Shown: in pieces, positions 9,024 through 17,210 of the stretch
Position numbering within the stretch: position 1 is the stretch's first letter
Layout: each line of letters opens with the position of its first letter
Assembly: GCF_029836165.1 (NCBI RefSeq)
Contig: NZ_JAOEBG010000005.1
Coordinates: forward strand, 248,001-312,000
DNA length: 64,000 bases
DNA from: Pseudomonas sp. GD04091
GTDB lineage: Bacteria; Pseudomonadota; Gammaproteobacteria; Pseudomonadales; Pseudomonadaceae
Direction of reading: 5' to 3'
Translations under genes and position numbers: made by a program
Notes under the pieces: generated by a model
Told to the model about the DNA's origin: nothing
What the model saw: the letters and a program-made list of their open reading frames with translations, nothing else
Databases searched by the model: none

Positions 9024-9947
9024 TTACAGGCGGCTGGCGGAAACGACGCCTGCCGGGTTCGAGGCCTGGGCGGCGGGGAGAGCTGCGCCGTCCTGCGGGG
9101 TGACCGGGAAGATCGCGTTGATCTGGCCGGTGCCGGAGGAGCCGAAGTACGGCGTGACCACTTCGGCCTTGCCGTCGTAGTCCGACCAGCCCAGGGCACC
9201 GAGCAGCATGGCGGTGTCGTGCATGAAACCTTCGCCGTGGCCCTTGACCGCGTACTCCGGCAGCATTGCGCAGAAGTCGGCCCAGTCGCCGTCCTGCCAC
9301 ATGCGCACCACCCGGTGGTCGAGGGTTTCCAGGAACGGGCTCCACACCTTGGTGGCGAAGTCCGGCGCCTGGCCGTTCTGGGCGAAGCGGTGCGACAGCG
9401 AGCCGCTGGCCAGGAACGCGACGTTGCCGTCGTAGTGCTCCTCGACCGCCTTGCGCATGGCCCAGCCCAGGCGGGCGCTGTCGTTGAGGTAGTGCGAGGT
9501 GCACAGCGCCGAGACCGAGATCACCTTGAAGTGCTGGTCGGCGTTCATGTAGCGCATCGGTACCAGGGTGCCGTATTCCGGGGCCAGGGTGGTGGCGTCA
9601 TGGGCCATGGTCTCCACGCCCAGGCGGTTGCATTCCTCGGCGAGGATTCGCCCCAGCTCGGGGTTGCCGGGAAAACCGTAGGTCATGTTGGCGATGAAGT
9701 GCGGCAGTTCGTTGCTGGTGTACAGACCTTCGAAGTGCGCGGCGCAGTTGATGTGGTAGTTGGCGTTGACCAGCCAGTGGGTGTCGAACACGACGAGGGT
9801 ATCCACGCCCAGTTCGCGGCAGCGCCGGCCGATCTCGTGGTGGCCGTCGATGGCCGCCTGGCGAAAGCCCTGGCGCGGGCCGGGCAGTTCGGACAGGTAC
9901 ATCGAGGGCACATGGGTGATCTTGGCGGCGAGAGCGAGTTTGCCCAT
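9024..9947 (-). CDS. hpaD: 3,4-dihydroxyphenylacetate 2,3-dioxygenase
   Basis: A 307-residue class III (LigB-type) extradiol dioxygenase that opens the ring of homoprotocatechuate to 5-carboxymethyl-2-hydroxymuconate semialdehyde. The N-terminus (AAKITHVPSMYLSELPGP) carries the first His ligand, and VVFDTHWLVNANYHIN and FLASGSLSHRFAQNG carry further metal-site residues of the family. AGGAG just upstream of the ATG at 9947 fixes the start. A REP hairpin (10011-10067) separates it from hpaE, unlike the otherwise tight spacing of the operon. Confidence 0.94.
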   Translation of the reverse strand: MGKLALAAKITHVPSMYLSELPGPRQGFRQAAIDGHHEIGRRCRELGVDTLVVFDTHWLVNANYHINCAAHFEGLYTSNELPHFIANMTYGFPGNPELGRILAEECNRLGVETMAHDATTLAPEYGTLVPMRYMNADQHFKVISVSALCTSHYLNDSARLGWAMRKAVEEHYDGNVAFLASGSLSHRFAQNGQAPDFATKVWSPFLETLDHRVVRMWQDGDWADFCAMLPEYAVKGHGEGFMHDTAMLLGALGWSDYDGKAEVVTPYFGSSGTGQINAIFPVTPQDGAALPAAQASNPAGVVSASRL

Positions 9948-10010
9948 GGTATGTCTCCTGTTGAAGGTTGTTGTTCTTGGTGTCCATGGCGAGGGCTGCG
10001 CCCTCGTTTC

Positions 10011-10067
10011 GCCGGCAAGCCGGCTCCCACAGCGTCCGATGATGCCTGTGGGAGCCGGCTTGCCGGC
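10011..10067. repeat. REP-like palindrome between hpaE and hpaD
   Basis: GCCGGCAAGCCGGCTCCCAC (10011-10030) faces its inverse, GTGGGAGCCGGCTTGCCGGC (10048-10067), with a short loop. It sits inside the operon, so it could dampen read-through or protect the hpaG-hpaE mRNA from 3' decay. The function is inferred. Confidence 0.75.
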
Positions 10068-10092
10068 GATGGGCTGCGCAGCAGCCCCCGCT

Positions 10093-11553
10093 TTACACGC
10101 CCCAGCGCGGAATGTGATGGCTGCCCATGGATATGCACACGTTCTTGATCTCGGCGAAGACCTCGAAGCTGTACTGCCCACCTTCGCGCCCGGTACCCGA
10201 ACCCTTCACCCCACCGAAGGGCTGACGCAGGTCACGCACGTTCTGGCTGTTGATGAACACCATGCCCGCCTCGATGCTGCGGGCCAGGCGATGGGCCTTG
10301 CCGATGTCCTGGGTCCAGATGTACGACGCCAGGCCGTACTCGGTGTCGTTGGCCAGCTGCAGCGCCTCGGCTTCATCCTTGAACGGGATCAGGCAGACCA
10401 CCGGGCCGAAGATTTCCTCCTGGGCGATGCGCATCCTGTTGTTCACGTCGGCGAACACGGTGGGCTGGATGAACTGGCCCTTGGCCAGGTGCGCCGGCAG
10501 CCCCGCCGGACGCTCCAGGCCGCCGGCCACCAGCCGTGCGCCTTCCTCGAGGCCGATACGGATGTAGCCGGTGACCTTGTCGTAGTGCTGCTGGGTGATC
10601 ATCGAGCCGACCTGGGTCTTCGGGTCGGTCGGGTCGCCGACCACCAGGCGCTTGGCGCGGGCGGCGAACTCGGCGACGAACCGCGGGTACACGCTCTCCT
10701 GGATGAAGATGCGGCTGCCGGCGGTGCAGCGCTCACCGTTGAGCGAGAAGATGGTAAACAGCGCGGCGTCCAGCGCGCGCTCCAGATCGGCGTCCTCGAA
10801 GATCAGCACCGGCGACTTGCCACCCAGTTCCATGGAGTACTTCTTCAGACCGGCCGTCTGCATGATCTTCCTGCCGGTGGCGGTCCCGCCGGTAAACGAG
10901 ATGGCGCGCACGTCCGGGTGGCGCACCAGGGCGTCGCCGGCGGTGGCGCCGTAGCCCTGGATCACGTTGAGCACGCCGGCGGGAATGCCGGCCTCGACCG
11001 CCAGGCGGCCCAGTTCGTTGGCGGTCAGTGGCGACAGTTCGCTCATCTTCAGCACTGCGGTGTTGCCCAGGGCCAGGCACGGCGCGGTCTTCCAGGTGGC
11101 GGTCATGAACGGCACGTTCCACGGCGACACCAGAGCGCATACGCCCACCGGCTGGTACAGGGTGTAGTTGAGCATCTGGTCGTCGACCGGGTAGCTGTGG
11201 CCATCCATGCGCGTGCACACTTCGGCGAAGAACTCGAAGTTGTGCGAGGCGCGGGGGATCAGCACATTGCGCGTCTGGTGGATCGGCAAGCCGGTGTCCA
11301 GGGTCTCGAGTTCGGCCAGCTGCGGCACGTTCTGGTCGATCAGCTCACCCAGGCGGCGCATCAGTCGGGCGCGCTCCTTGGCCGGGGTGTTGGCCCATTT
11401 CGGGAAAGCTGTCTTGGCCGCGGCCACCGCCTGGGCGACTTCCTCGGCGCCGCCGCTGGCGACTTCGCCAATGGCTTCGCCGGTGGCCGGGTTGTAGTTG
11501 ATGAACGTGTCGCGGCTCTCGACTTCGCGGCCGTTGATCCAGTGCTTGATCAT
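10093..11553 (-). CDS. hpaE: 5-carboxymethyl-2-hydroxymuconate semialdehyde dehydrogenase
   Basis: A 486-residue NAD-dependent aldehyde dehydrogenase of full family length. The catalytic Glu lies in YSMELGGKSPVLIFEDAD (residues ~245-260), the catalytic Cys in SLNGERCTAGSRIF (~285), and the PWNVPFMTATWK cofactor motif near residue 150. It oxidises the ring-cleavage aldehyde to 5-carboxymethyl-2-hydroxymuconate. Its ATG at 11553 overlaps the hpaG2 stop by 4 bp, so translation is coupled. Placement between hpaG and hpaD is canonical for this pathway. Confidence 0.95.
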   Translation of the reverse strand: MIKHWINGREVESRDTFINYNPATGEAIGEVASGGAEEVAQAVAAAKTAFPKWANTPAKERARLMRRLGELIDQNVPQLAELETLDTGLPIHQTRNVLIPRASHNFEFFAEVCTRMDGHSYPVDDQMLNYTLYQPVGVCALVSPWNVPFMTATWKTAPCLALGNTAVLKMSELSPLTANELGRLAVEAGIPAGVLNVIQGYGATAGDALVRHPDVRAISFTGGTATGRKIMQTAGLKKYSMELGGKSPVLIFEDADLERALDAALFTIFSLNGERCTAGSRIFIQESVYPRFVAEFAARAKRLVVGDPTDPKTQVGSMITQQHYDKVTGYIRIGLEEGARLVAGGLERPAGLPAHLAKGQFIQPTVFADVNNRMRIAQEEIFGPVVCLIPFKDEAEALQLANDTEYGLASYIWTQDIGKAHRLARSIEAGMVFINSQNVRDLRQPFGGVKGSGTGREGGQYSFEVFAEIKNVCISMGSHHIPRWGV

Positions 11554-12329
11554 GCTGATGCCTCTTGTGCTTTGCGGGCGAAGAACTCGGCTTCGCTGAC
11601 GATTCGGTTGACCAGGCGGCCGACGCCTTCCACCTCCACCACCACTTCGTCGCCCGGCAGCACGTCGGCCAGGCCTTCCGGGGTGCCGGTGGCGATCATG
11701 TCGCCTGGCTGCAGGGTCATGAAGCTGGAGAAGTATTCGATCAGGTAGGGGATGTCGAAGATCATGTCGGCGGTCGTGCCTTGCTGTTTCAGCTCGCCGT
11801 TGATCCAGGTGCGCAACTTCAGGTTCGACGGGTCCGGCACATCCGCGGTGTCGACGATCCACGGGCCGACCGGGGTGGTGGCGTCGCGGTTCTTCACCCG
11901 CAGATTGGGGCGGTAGTAGTTCTCCAGGTAGTCGCGGATGGCGTAGTCGTTGCACACCGTGTAGCCGGCCAGGTAGCCGAGGGCATCCTCGCGCCGGACG
12001 TTGCGCGCCGGTTTGCCGATCACCGCCACCAACTCGCACTCGTAATGCATGTACCTGACGTTGTCCGGGCGCCAGGTGACCTGGTCGTGCCCGGTGTAGG
12101 TGCCCGGCGACTTGATGAAGGCCAGCGGCTCGGTGGGCGGGGTGAAGGCGAGTTCGGCGGCATGGTCGGCGTAGTTCAGGCCAAGGGCGAACATGTTGCC
12201 GGTGGCCGGCGGCAGCCAGGTGACCTGGCTGGCGTGGACCAGGCGGCCATCGGCCAGGCGCAGTTGCTGGTCGTTTTCGACGGTGACCTGGTGAACCTGG
12301 CCGTCGAACTGGATACGAGCGTGCTTCAT
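11550..12329 (-). CDS. hpaG2: 2-hydroxyhepta-2,4-diene-1,7-dioate isomerase/decarboxylase, second HpaG subunit
   Basis: A 259-residue fumarylacetoacetate-hydrolase-family protein, equivalent to one half of the fused enterobacterial HpaG. Metal ligands lie in YECELVAVIGKPARNV (E-x-E) and the downstream acidic site in LAGYTVCNDYAIRD. The C-terminal signature TLQPGDMIATGTPEGLADVL is clear. Here hpaG is split into two genes that overlap by 4 bp (12326-12329). It acts with HpaG1 to decarboxylate 5-oxopent-3-ene-1,2,5-tricarboxylate and tautomerise the product. Confidence 0.92.
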   Translation of the reverse strand: MKHARIQFDGQVHQVTVENDQQLRLADGRLVHASQVTWLPPATGNMFALGLNYADHAAELAFTPPTEPLAFIKSPGTYTGHDQVTWRPDNVRYMHYECELVAVIGKPARNVRREDALGYLAGYTVCNDYAIRDYLENYYRPNLRVKNRDATTPVGPWIVDTADVPDPSNLKLRTWINGELKQQGTTADMIFDIPYLIEYFSSFMTLQPGDMIATGTPEGLADVLPGDEVVVEVEGVGRLVNRIVSEAEFFARKAQEASA

Positions 12330-13000
12330 GGGGCGAGTCCTTGTTCGGCGACGATGGGGTTGGTCAGTTGGCCCAGGCCGTCGATCTCGACCGTCACGCG
12401 GTCGCCGGGCAGCACATCGACGCGGCCCTCCGGGGTACCGGTGATCAGCACGTCGCCGGCATGCAGGGTCATGAACTCGCTGATCTCGGCGATCAACTGC
12501 GCCACGCCGCGCACGCAGTTGGCGGTGTTGTTCTGTTGGCGCAGCTCGCCGTTGACCCACAGGCGGATGCCCAGCGCGTCGGGGTTGCCGACCTGCGCCG
12601 CCGGTACCAGCTGCGGGCCGAGGGGGCAGAAACCGTCGCGGCACTTGGCCTTGACCGCGGGGCGGTAGTAGCTGTCTTCGGGCAGGCTGAATTCGTTGAC
12701 GACGGTGTAGCCCAGTACATGGTCCAGGGCGTTGTGGACGCTGACGCGGCTGGCGTCCTTGCCGATCACCACACCCAACGCCGGGCCAGGCTGCAGGCGT
12801 TCGACTCCCGAAGGGTAGGTGACTGGCCGGGCATGTCCGTTACGGGTGTTGGGGGTCTTGATGAACAGCACAGGCTTGACCGGTGGCTGTTGGTACGGCG
12901 CTTCGTGGAAGGACGCCAGATGCTGTTGCAGCAGGCCCTGATAGTTCAGGGCGACGCCGAACAGGCTGCCGCTGGCGACCTCATGCAAGGCACGGCTCAT
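12326..13000 (-). CDS. hpaG1: 5-oxopent-3-ene-1,2,5-tricarboxylate decarboxylase, first HpaG subunit
   Basis: A 224-residue fumarylacetoacetate-hydrolase-family protein. PALGVVIGKDASRVS occupies the position of the metal-binding strand but keeps fewer acidic ligands than HpaG2, as is usual for one half of bipartite HpaG. The C-terminal TLHAGDVLITGTPEGRVDVL is shared with HpaG2, so the two are paralogous halves. It is the first gene of the - strand operon. AGGAG lies just upstream of the ATG at 13000, and the operator-like AT-rich palindromes at 13052-13085 precede it. Confidence 0.92.
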   Translation of the reverse strand: MSRALHEVASGSLFGVALNYQGLLQQHLASFHEAPYQQPPVKPVLFIKTPNTRNGHARPVTYPSGVERLQPGPALGVVIGKDASRVSVHNALDHVLGYTVVNEFSLPEDSYYRPAVKAKCRDGFCPLGPQLVPAAQVGNPDALGIRLWVNGELRQQNNTANCVRGVAQLIAEISEFMTLHAGDVLITGTPEGRVDVLPGDRVTVEIDGLGQLTNPIVAEQGLAP

Positions 13001-13051
13001 GCTTTTCTCCTGCGGTGAGCGAAGCGACCGGGGGCGCTTCAAGGTGTTTTT

Positions 13052-13085
13052 GTTAATGTGTTAACGTTATACTTAATATGTTAAC
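13052..13085. promoter_or_regulatory. hpaG/hpaA divergent control region with repeated GTTAAC elements
   Basis: Within a GC-rich region, this AT-rich stretch carries GTTAAC at 13060-13065 and again at 13080-13085, plus TTAAT at 13053-13057. It lies between the divergent hpaG1 (start 13000) and hpaA (start 13163), where promoter and operator sites for HpaR and HpaA are expected. The second copy, ATGTTAAC, matches the palindrome before the FeaR-like gene at 3888-3895. Confidence 0.55.
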
Positions 13086-13162
13086 GATCGTCAAGGCATT
13101 CGCCGCTGGCCGGTGGTGCTACGATGGTTTCCCCGGCGCGTTTCACCGCTGCGAGAACAACA

Positions 13163-14065
13163 ATGAAAGAGCGACAGCCGATCCCCAACATCAACATCGG
13201 TCAGGTGTACGACCAGCGCTACAGCGACAGCGAGGTGCACTACGACCGGCTTGGCAACCTGGCCGGCTTCTTTGGCCGAAACATGCCGGTGCACCGCCAC
13301 GATCGCTTCTTCCAGGTGCACTACGTGAAAAGCGGCAGTGTGCGGGTGTACCTGGACGACCAGCGCTATCACGAGTCCGGGCCGATGTTCTTCCTGACAC
13401 CGCCGACCATTCCGCATGCCTTCGTGACCGAGGCTGACTCCGATGGCCATGTGTTGACCGTGCGCCAGCAGTTGGTCTGGCAACTGCTGCAGGCCGAGCC
13501 TGGGCTTGCGGGCGGGCCACGCCTGCAGCCGGCCTGCGTCGCGCTTGGCCACCTGCGCGGCGCGGCGGCCGAAGAAGTGCAACGCCTCGAGCAACTGTTC
13601 GACCTGCTCGGCGGCGAGCTTGGCCAGGCTCAGGCGGGGCAGGGTACCGCAGTGCAGGACCTGGCTCGCCTGGTGATGATCAGCCTGCTGCGCCTGTGCG
13701 CCAACTCGCTGGAAGCGATGCCCGCACGGCACGAGGACCTGCAACTGTTCCATCGCTTCAACGAGCTGATCGAGCATCACTACCTCGATCACTGGACGCT
13801 GCCGGCCTACGCGGCAGCCCTGGGCGTGACCGAGGCGCGGCTGAACGACGTGTGCCGGCGCATGGCCGACCTGCCCTCCAAGCGTCTGGTGTTCGAACGG
13901 CTGATGCAGGAAGCGCGGCGGCTGCTGCTGTACACCGGCGGTTCGGCCAACGAGATCTGCTACCGCCTGGGGTTCAAGGACCCGGCGTACTTCAGTCGGT
14001 TCTTCCAGCGCCATGCGCGGATGACGCCTGGGGAGTACCGCCAGCGCCAGGCGGCGTTGCGTTGA
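13163..14065 (+). CDS. hpaA: AraC-family activator of 4-hydroxyphenylacetate catabolism
   Basis: A 300-residue AraC/XylS-type regulator that begins MKERQPIPNINIGQVYDQRY, very similar to known HpaA proteins. Residues ~40-95 form a cupin sensor (MPVHRHDRFFQVHYVKSG and IPHAFVTEADSDGHVLTV). Residues ~205-298 form the double HTH (AYAAALGVTEARLNDVCRRM and SANEICYRLGFKDPAYFSRF). HpaA activates the hydroxylase genes in response to 4-HPA in E. coli; the same role is likely here. It is divergent from hpaG1 and shares its upstream control region. Confidence 0.9.
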   Translation: MKERQPIPNINIGQVYDQRYSDSEVHYDRLGNLAGFFGRNMPVHRHDRFFQVHYVKSGSVRVYLDDQRYHESGPMFFLTPPTIPHAFVTEADSDGHVLTVRQQLVWQLLQAEPGLAGGPRLQPACVALGHLRGAAAEEVQRLEQLFDLLGGELGQAQAGQGTAVQDLARLVMISLLRLCANSLEAMPARHEDLQLFHRFNELIEHHYLDHWTLPAYAAALGVTEARLNDVCRRMADLPSKRLVFERLMQEARRLLLYTGGSANEICYRLGFKDPAYFSRFFQRHARMTPGEYRQRQAALR

Positions 14066-14164
14066 AAGGGACATGCGGCGGGCAACTCCAGGCGACCGGC
14101 TTCAGGCAAATCGTGCAATCGCGCCGGCAACGGGAGAATGGGCGTTTGGCAGAAGCGCTGGTAC

Positions 14165-14196
14165 TTTTCACAGGTGCTGGACAGCACAGGTGAAAA
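14165..14196. terminator. stem-loop between hpaA and hpaR
   Basis: TTTTCAC-AGGTGCTG faces CAGCACAGGTGAAAA with a 2-base loop and two internal mismatches. It lies about 100 bp after the hpaA stop and 50 bp before hpaR. It could end hpaA transcription or mark a dyad operator for hpaR. Confidence 0.4.
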
Positions 14197-14200
14197 TGTA

Positions 14201-14227
14201 TTTCACTTTATTAATATCTTAATGAAA
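14201..14227. promoter_or_regulatory. AT-rich dyad upstream of hpaR, possible autoregulatory operator
   Basis: TTTCA (14201-14205) mirrors TGAAA (14223-14227) around an AT-rich centre containing ATTAATAT. It ends 17 bp before the hpaR start. MarR proteins usually bind such dyads to repress themselves; binding here is inferred. Confidence 0.45.
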
Positions 14228-14243
14228 CCAGTGCCTTATCCTG

Positions 14244-14666
14244 ATGACCAACCCAAGACCTTCCCTGACGTTGACCCTGCTGCAGGCCCGCGAAGCGACC
14301 ATGGCGTTCTTTCGCCCGGCGCTCAATGCCCATGACCTGACCGAACAGCAATGGCGGGTGATCCGCATCCTGCGCCAGCAGGGCGAGCTGGAGAGCCACC
14401 AGCTGGCGGACCTGGCCTGCATCCTCAAGCCGAGCATGAGCGGCGTGCTCAAGCGCCTGGAGCGCGACGGCCTGGTGGGCCGGCGCAAGTCGCCGGAAGA
14501 CCAGCGGCGGATCTTCATCAGCCTGACCGTGCGCGGGCAGCAGGCGTTCCTGGCGATGAGCGAGGAGATGGAGCGCAACTACCAGGAGATCCAGCGCCAG
14601 TTCGGCGCGGACAAGCTGGAGCAATTGATGGCGCTGTTGAACGAGCTGAAGAAGGTCAGGCCCTGA
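14244..14666 (+). CDS. hpaR: MarR-family repressor of the homoprotocatechuate operon
   Basis: A 140-residue MarR protein. The N-terminus (RPSLTLTLLQAREATMAFFR) and winged helix (LADLACILKPSMSGVLKRLE and RDGLVGRRKSPEDQRRIFIS, residues ~50-95) match HpaR, which represses the meta-cleavage genes until an aromatic ligand binds. No good ribosome site precedes the ATG at 14244, so translation may be weak or from a short leader. A G/C stem-loop (14659-14677) spans its stop codon. Confidence 0.92.
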   Translation: MTNPRPSLTLTLLQAREATMAFFRPALNAHDLTEQQWRVIRILRQQGELESHQLADLACILKPSMSGVLKRLERDGLVGRRKSPEDQRRIFISLTVRGQQAFLAMSEEMERNYQEIQRQFGADKLEQLMALLNELKKVRP

Positions 14667-14677
14667 GCGACAGGGCC
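14659..14677. terminator. stem-loop at the 3' end of hpaR
   Basis: GGCCCTG (14659-14665) pairs with CAGGGCC (14671-14677) around a 5-base loop covering the hpaR stop. It lies in the convergent gap to the TetR gene. There is no strong T-run. Confidence 0.5.
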
Positions 14678-14701
14678 CTTGAATCCACTGCGGGGCCCCA
14701 G

Positions 14702-15298
14702 CTACAGGCCGGCAAGATGCAGTGAGTCATCGAGAATCTTCAGCAGTGAAGCCGCTCGTCGCGCGTACACCGCCGGGTTCGCGTACAACAGCTCCACATG
14801 CAGGCTGTCGATGATCCCCAGATAAGCGTCGCCATACAGTTCCAGCTTGTTGCCATCGCCACGGGCCCAGGCGTGCCGCTCACGCAGGGCCTGGCAGAAG
14901 CCCTGGCGGATCTGCTCCAGGTAGTGCTCGAAGCCGCTGGTAACGATCGCGCGGATCGGCGCCGGCGGCAGGAATGCCGTGCGCAGCACGAAGCGCAGGT
15001 TGGCCGATGCGGCATAGCGCTCGGCCAGGTGCAGCGGATGCCAGTGCCCTGGAGCCTCGCGGCCTGCCGCTTCATGGCGGAACCCGGCCTGGACGTAGTC
15101 GGTCTCTTGCGCCAGCGCCCGTTCGAAGGCGCAGACGAACAGCGCGTCCTTGTTGGCGAAATGCGCGTACAGCGAGGCCTTGCGCATGCCCGCCAGGGCG
15201 GCGATCTCGTTCAGCGACGAGCCGTCGTAGCCGTGTTCGGCGAAATGATCGACGGCATGCTCGCAGATTCGCGCGGCGGAAGGGGTCAGGGCTTTCAA
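14702..15298 (-). CDS. TetR-family transcriptional regulator
   Basis: A 198-residue TetR repressor. The N-terminal HTH is seen as YDGSSLNEIAALAGMRKASL followed by YAHFANKDALF (residues ~24-52). The C-terminal ~140 residues are the usual variable ligand-binding domain. It is 4 bp downstream of the MFS efflux gene in the same direction, so it is the second gene of an efflux-repressor operon. It probably binds the 18-bp palindrome at 16554-16571 upstream of the pump. The ligand is unknown. Confidence 0.88.
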   Translation of the reverse strand: MKALTPSAARICEHAVDHFAEHGYDGSSLNEIAALAGMRKASLYAHFANKDALFVCAFERALAQETDYVQAGFRHEAAGREAPGHWHPLHLAERYAASANLRFVLRTAFLPPAPIRAIVTSGFEHYLEQIRQGFCQALRERHAWARGDGNKLELYGDAYLGIIDSLHVELLYANPAVYARRAASLLKILDDSLHLAGL

Positions 15299-15302
15299 GG
15301 CA

Positions 15303-16511
15303 TCACTCCGGATTGACGCGGTAATTCGAGGCGCTGATTGTCTTTGCCACGGCCGCGCGGGTCAAACCGACGATGACCAGGGCAGCGATCGCCAGCAACC
15401 AGGCCCAGGCGGACGGCCCGAGGGTGGCCAGGTGGCCGGCCAACGGCGTGGCGCTGGACGAGATCACCAACTGCAGGGCACCGAGCAGGGCCGCCGTGGA
15501 GCCGACGTCGCGCTGCTGCGAAGACATCGCCAGGGCCATCAGGGTGGCTTCGCAGATGCCCAGGCCGAACAGCGCCAGCACCACGCCGCCGAGCATCGGT
15601 GCCAGCCCGCCGTCCGCCACGCCCGCGCCGACCATCAGCAGCGCGCCAGCGCCCATGCACAGCGCCCCCCACCAGGCCACGCGGGCGACGCCATGTCGGG
15701 TCACCCAGTGCCCCGACAACGCGGCGCCCAGCAGGATGGCGACGCCGCAGCCACCGAACAACAGGCCGAAGTGCGCGCTGGAGAGGCCGAAATGCTGCTG
15801 GTACACATAGGCCGAGCCGGCAATGTAGGCGAACAGGAAGAAGAACACCGCCGACAGCGCCAGGGCGGGGCGCAGGAACGCGCTGTCCGCGGCGATGCGT
15901 GCATAGGTGCGCCACACCGTGGCCGGTGCCAGGCGGACCCGCTGCGCCGCTGGCAAGGTCTCGTCGAGCGCCAGCGTCGAGTTGAGCAGGGTCAGCAGGC
16001 CCAGGCCGGCGAGCACCAGCATGATCGCCCGCCAGCCATAGGCCGCGTCGACCAGGCCACCGAGCGCCGGGGCGAGGATCGGAGCCAGGCCTTCGATGGT
16101 CATCAACAGCGCGAAGATCTGCGCCGCCCGCGCGCCCTCGGCGGTGTCACGGACCATGCTCATGATCACCACCAGCGTCAAGGCGCTGGCCAGGCCCTGA
16201 ACCAGACGTGCCAGCAGCAACAGATCCAGCGACGGGGCTGCAGCCGCGGCCAGCGAGGCCGCGCTGAACACCACCAGCCCCGCAAGCAGCGGGCGGCGTC
16301 GCCCCAACGCGTCCACCAGCGGCCCGAACAGCAGTTGGCCAGCCCCCATGGCCAGCAGGAACACGGTCAAGGTCAACTGCACCTGGCCATAGCCGGTGGC
16401 GAACTCGCGCGCCATCTCCGGCAGGCTGGCCAGGTACATGTCGATGGCCGAGGGGCCGAGGGCGCCGATCAGGGCGAGGGAGGCGGCGAAGCGCAGGTTG
16501 GAAGCGGGCAT
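15303..16511 (-). CDS. Bcr/CflA-family multidrug MFS efflux transporter
   Basis: A 402-residue inner-membrane protein with 12 predicted membrane segments. The N-terminus FAASLALIGALGPSAIDMYL and the motif-A loop FGPLVDALGRRRPLLAG are typical of the Bcr/CflA drug-resistance subfamily. It heads a two-gene operon with the TetR gene and lies 43 bp downstream of a perfect palindromic operator. Export of a toxic aromatic or antibiotic is the likely job; the substrate cannot be read from sequence. Confidence 0.88.
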   Translation of the reverse strand: MPASNLRFAASLALIGALGPSAIDMYLASLPEMAREFATGYGQVQLTLTVFLLAMGAGQLLFGPLVDALGRRRPLLAGLVVFSAASLAAAAAPSLDLLLLARLVQGLASALTLVVIMSMVRDTAEGARAAQIFALLMTIEGLAPILAPALGGLVDAAYGWRAIMLVLAGLGLLTLLNSTLALDETLPAAQRVRLAPATVWRTYARIAADSAFLRPALALSAVFFFLFAYIAGSAYVYQQHFGLSSAHFGLLFGGCGVAILLGAALSGHWVTRHGVARVAWWGALCMGAGALLMVGAGVADGGLAPMLGGVVLALFGLGICEATLMALAMSSQQRDVGSTAALLGALQLVISSSATPLAGHLATLGPSAWAWLLAIAALVIVGLTRAAVAKTISASNYRVNPE

Positions 16512-16553
16512 GGCACGTGAATCTCTTGGATGAAAACAAAGTCCATCAGGACT

Positions 16554-16571
16554 ACCTACCGATCGGTAGGT
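16554..16571. promoter_or_regulatory. perfect 18-bp palindrome, TetR-type operator
   Basis: ACCTACCGATCGGTAGGT is a perfect palindrome 43 bp before the efflux-pump start. Sequences of this TACCGNNCGGTA type are common TetR-family operators. The TetR gene in the same operon is the obvious candidate ligand, which would give autoregulation. Confidence 0.75.
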
Positions 16572-16765
16572 TTGCGAGAGTAGACCAATCGCCCAGTGGG
16601 GTCAACGCAGCTTCCACTTGCGCCCCAGATACACGGATACCGCTTGTTTAGCGCCACCGGTCCGATCCGCGCGGAATAAACCGAATCCGCCTTTATCGCC
16701 GTACTCCCAATCCATGTACGGCGCACAGCCGTGCATTCCTGAAGCCACATGAGGTTTTTGCAACC

Positions 16766-16957
16766 ATGGCCAACAGAGACAGCAACATGACCGGTCGGCA
16801 GGACAGCGGCAAAACCGGCAGCCAGGGTGGATCGAAGAACCCTGGCAATTTCGCCAACGACCGCGAGAAAGCTTCCGAAGCCGGCCGTAAGGGCGGGCAA
16901 AGCTCCGGCGGTGGTAACCGTCAGCCCGAGTCCGACCGCAAAGGCGGTCGCACGTAA
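16766..16957 (+). CDS. KGG-repeat stress-induced protein
   Basis: A 63-residue, very hydrophilic Gly/Lys/Ser-rich protein. It has the KGG/con-10 repeats of bacterial general-stress proteins such as YciG: GNFANDREKASEAGRKGGQS, then a second copy ending SDRKGGRT. No signal peptide or membrane segment is present. The family is generally induced in stationary phase or by stress through RpoS, which fits the neighbouring Ku locus. The molecular role is unknown. A stem-loop (16968-16993) follows. Confidence 0.85.
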   Translation: MANRDSNMTGRQDSGKTGSQGGSKNPGNFANDREKASEAGRKGGQSSGGGNRQPESDRKGGRT

Positions 16958-16967
16958 GTGAGGCCAT

Positions 16968-16993
16968 GCAGTGCCGGGGCCGCCTGGCACTGC
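16968..16993. terminator. stem-loop after the KGG gene
   Basis: GCAGTGCC (16968-16975) pairs perfectly with GGCACTGC (16986-16993) 10 bp after the stop codon. It probably ends the KGG transcript before the lipoprotein gene. Confidence 0.6.
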
Positions 16994-17016
16994 GTTTACC
17001 GGCGAAGGAGAATCCC

Positions 17017-17196
17017 ATGCGCACCATGCCCTTGATCTGCCTGCTGGGCAGCCTGAGCCTGCTCGGTGGCTGCTTCGACCGCGACACCGATCACCCGGCG
17101 AAGGATGCCGATCAGAGCAAGCCATCGCTGCAGATGCAGCAACCCAATCCACCGACCAGCAATCCGTCCCCTGAAACCAAGCCGCAGAATCCCTGA
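17017..17196 (+). CDS. small lipoprotein, Pro/Asp-rich
   Basis: A 59-residue precursor. A short signal peptide ends in the lipobox LLGGC (Cys at about residue 18), after which a mature tail of about 40 polar residues is rich in Asp, Gln, Asn and Pro. AAGGAG lies 5-6 nt before the ATG at 17017, which selects this start. It lies 14 bp before the iron-enzyme gene and may be cotranscribed with it. No family was recognised. Confidence 0.72.
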   Translation: MRTMPLICLLGSLSLLGGCFDRDTDHPAKDADQSKPSLQMQQPNPPTSNPSPETKPQNP

Positions 17197-17210
17197 GCGA
17201 GGTGTCTGGC

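Noticed and set aside
9760..11748. A 662-codon + strand open frame opposite hpaE and hpaD
   Set aside because: Antisense shadow in GC-rich DNA; the real genes on the - strand have intact catalytic motifs.
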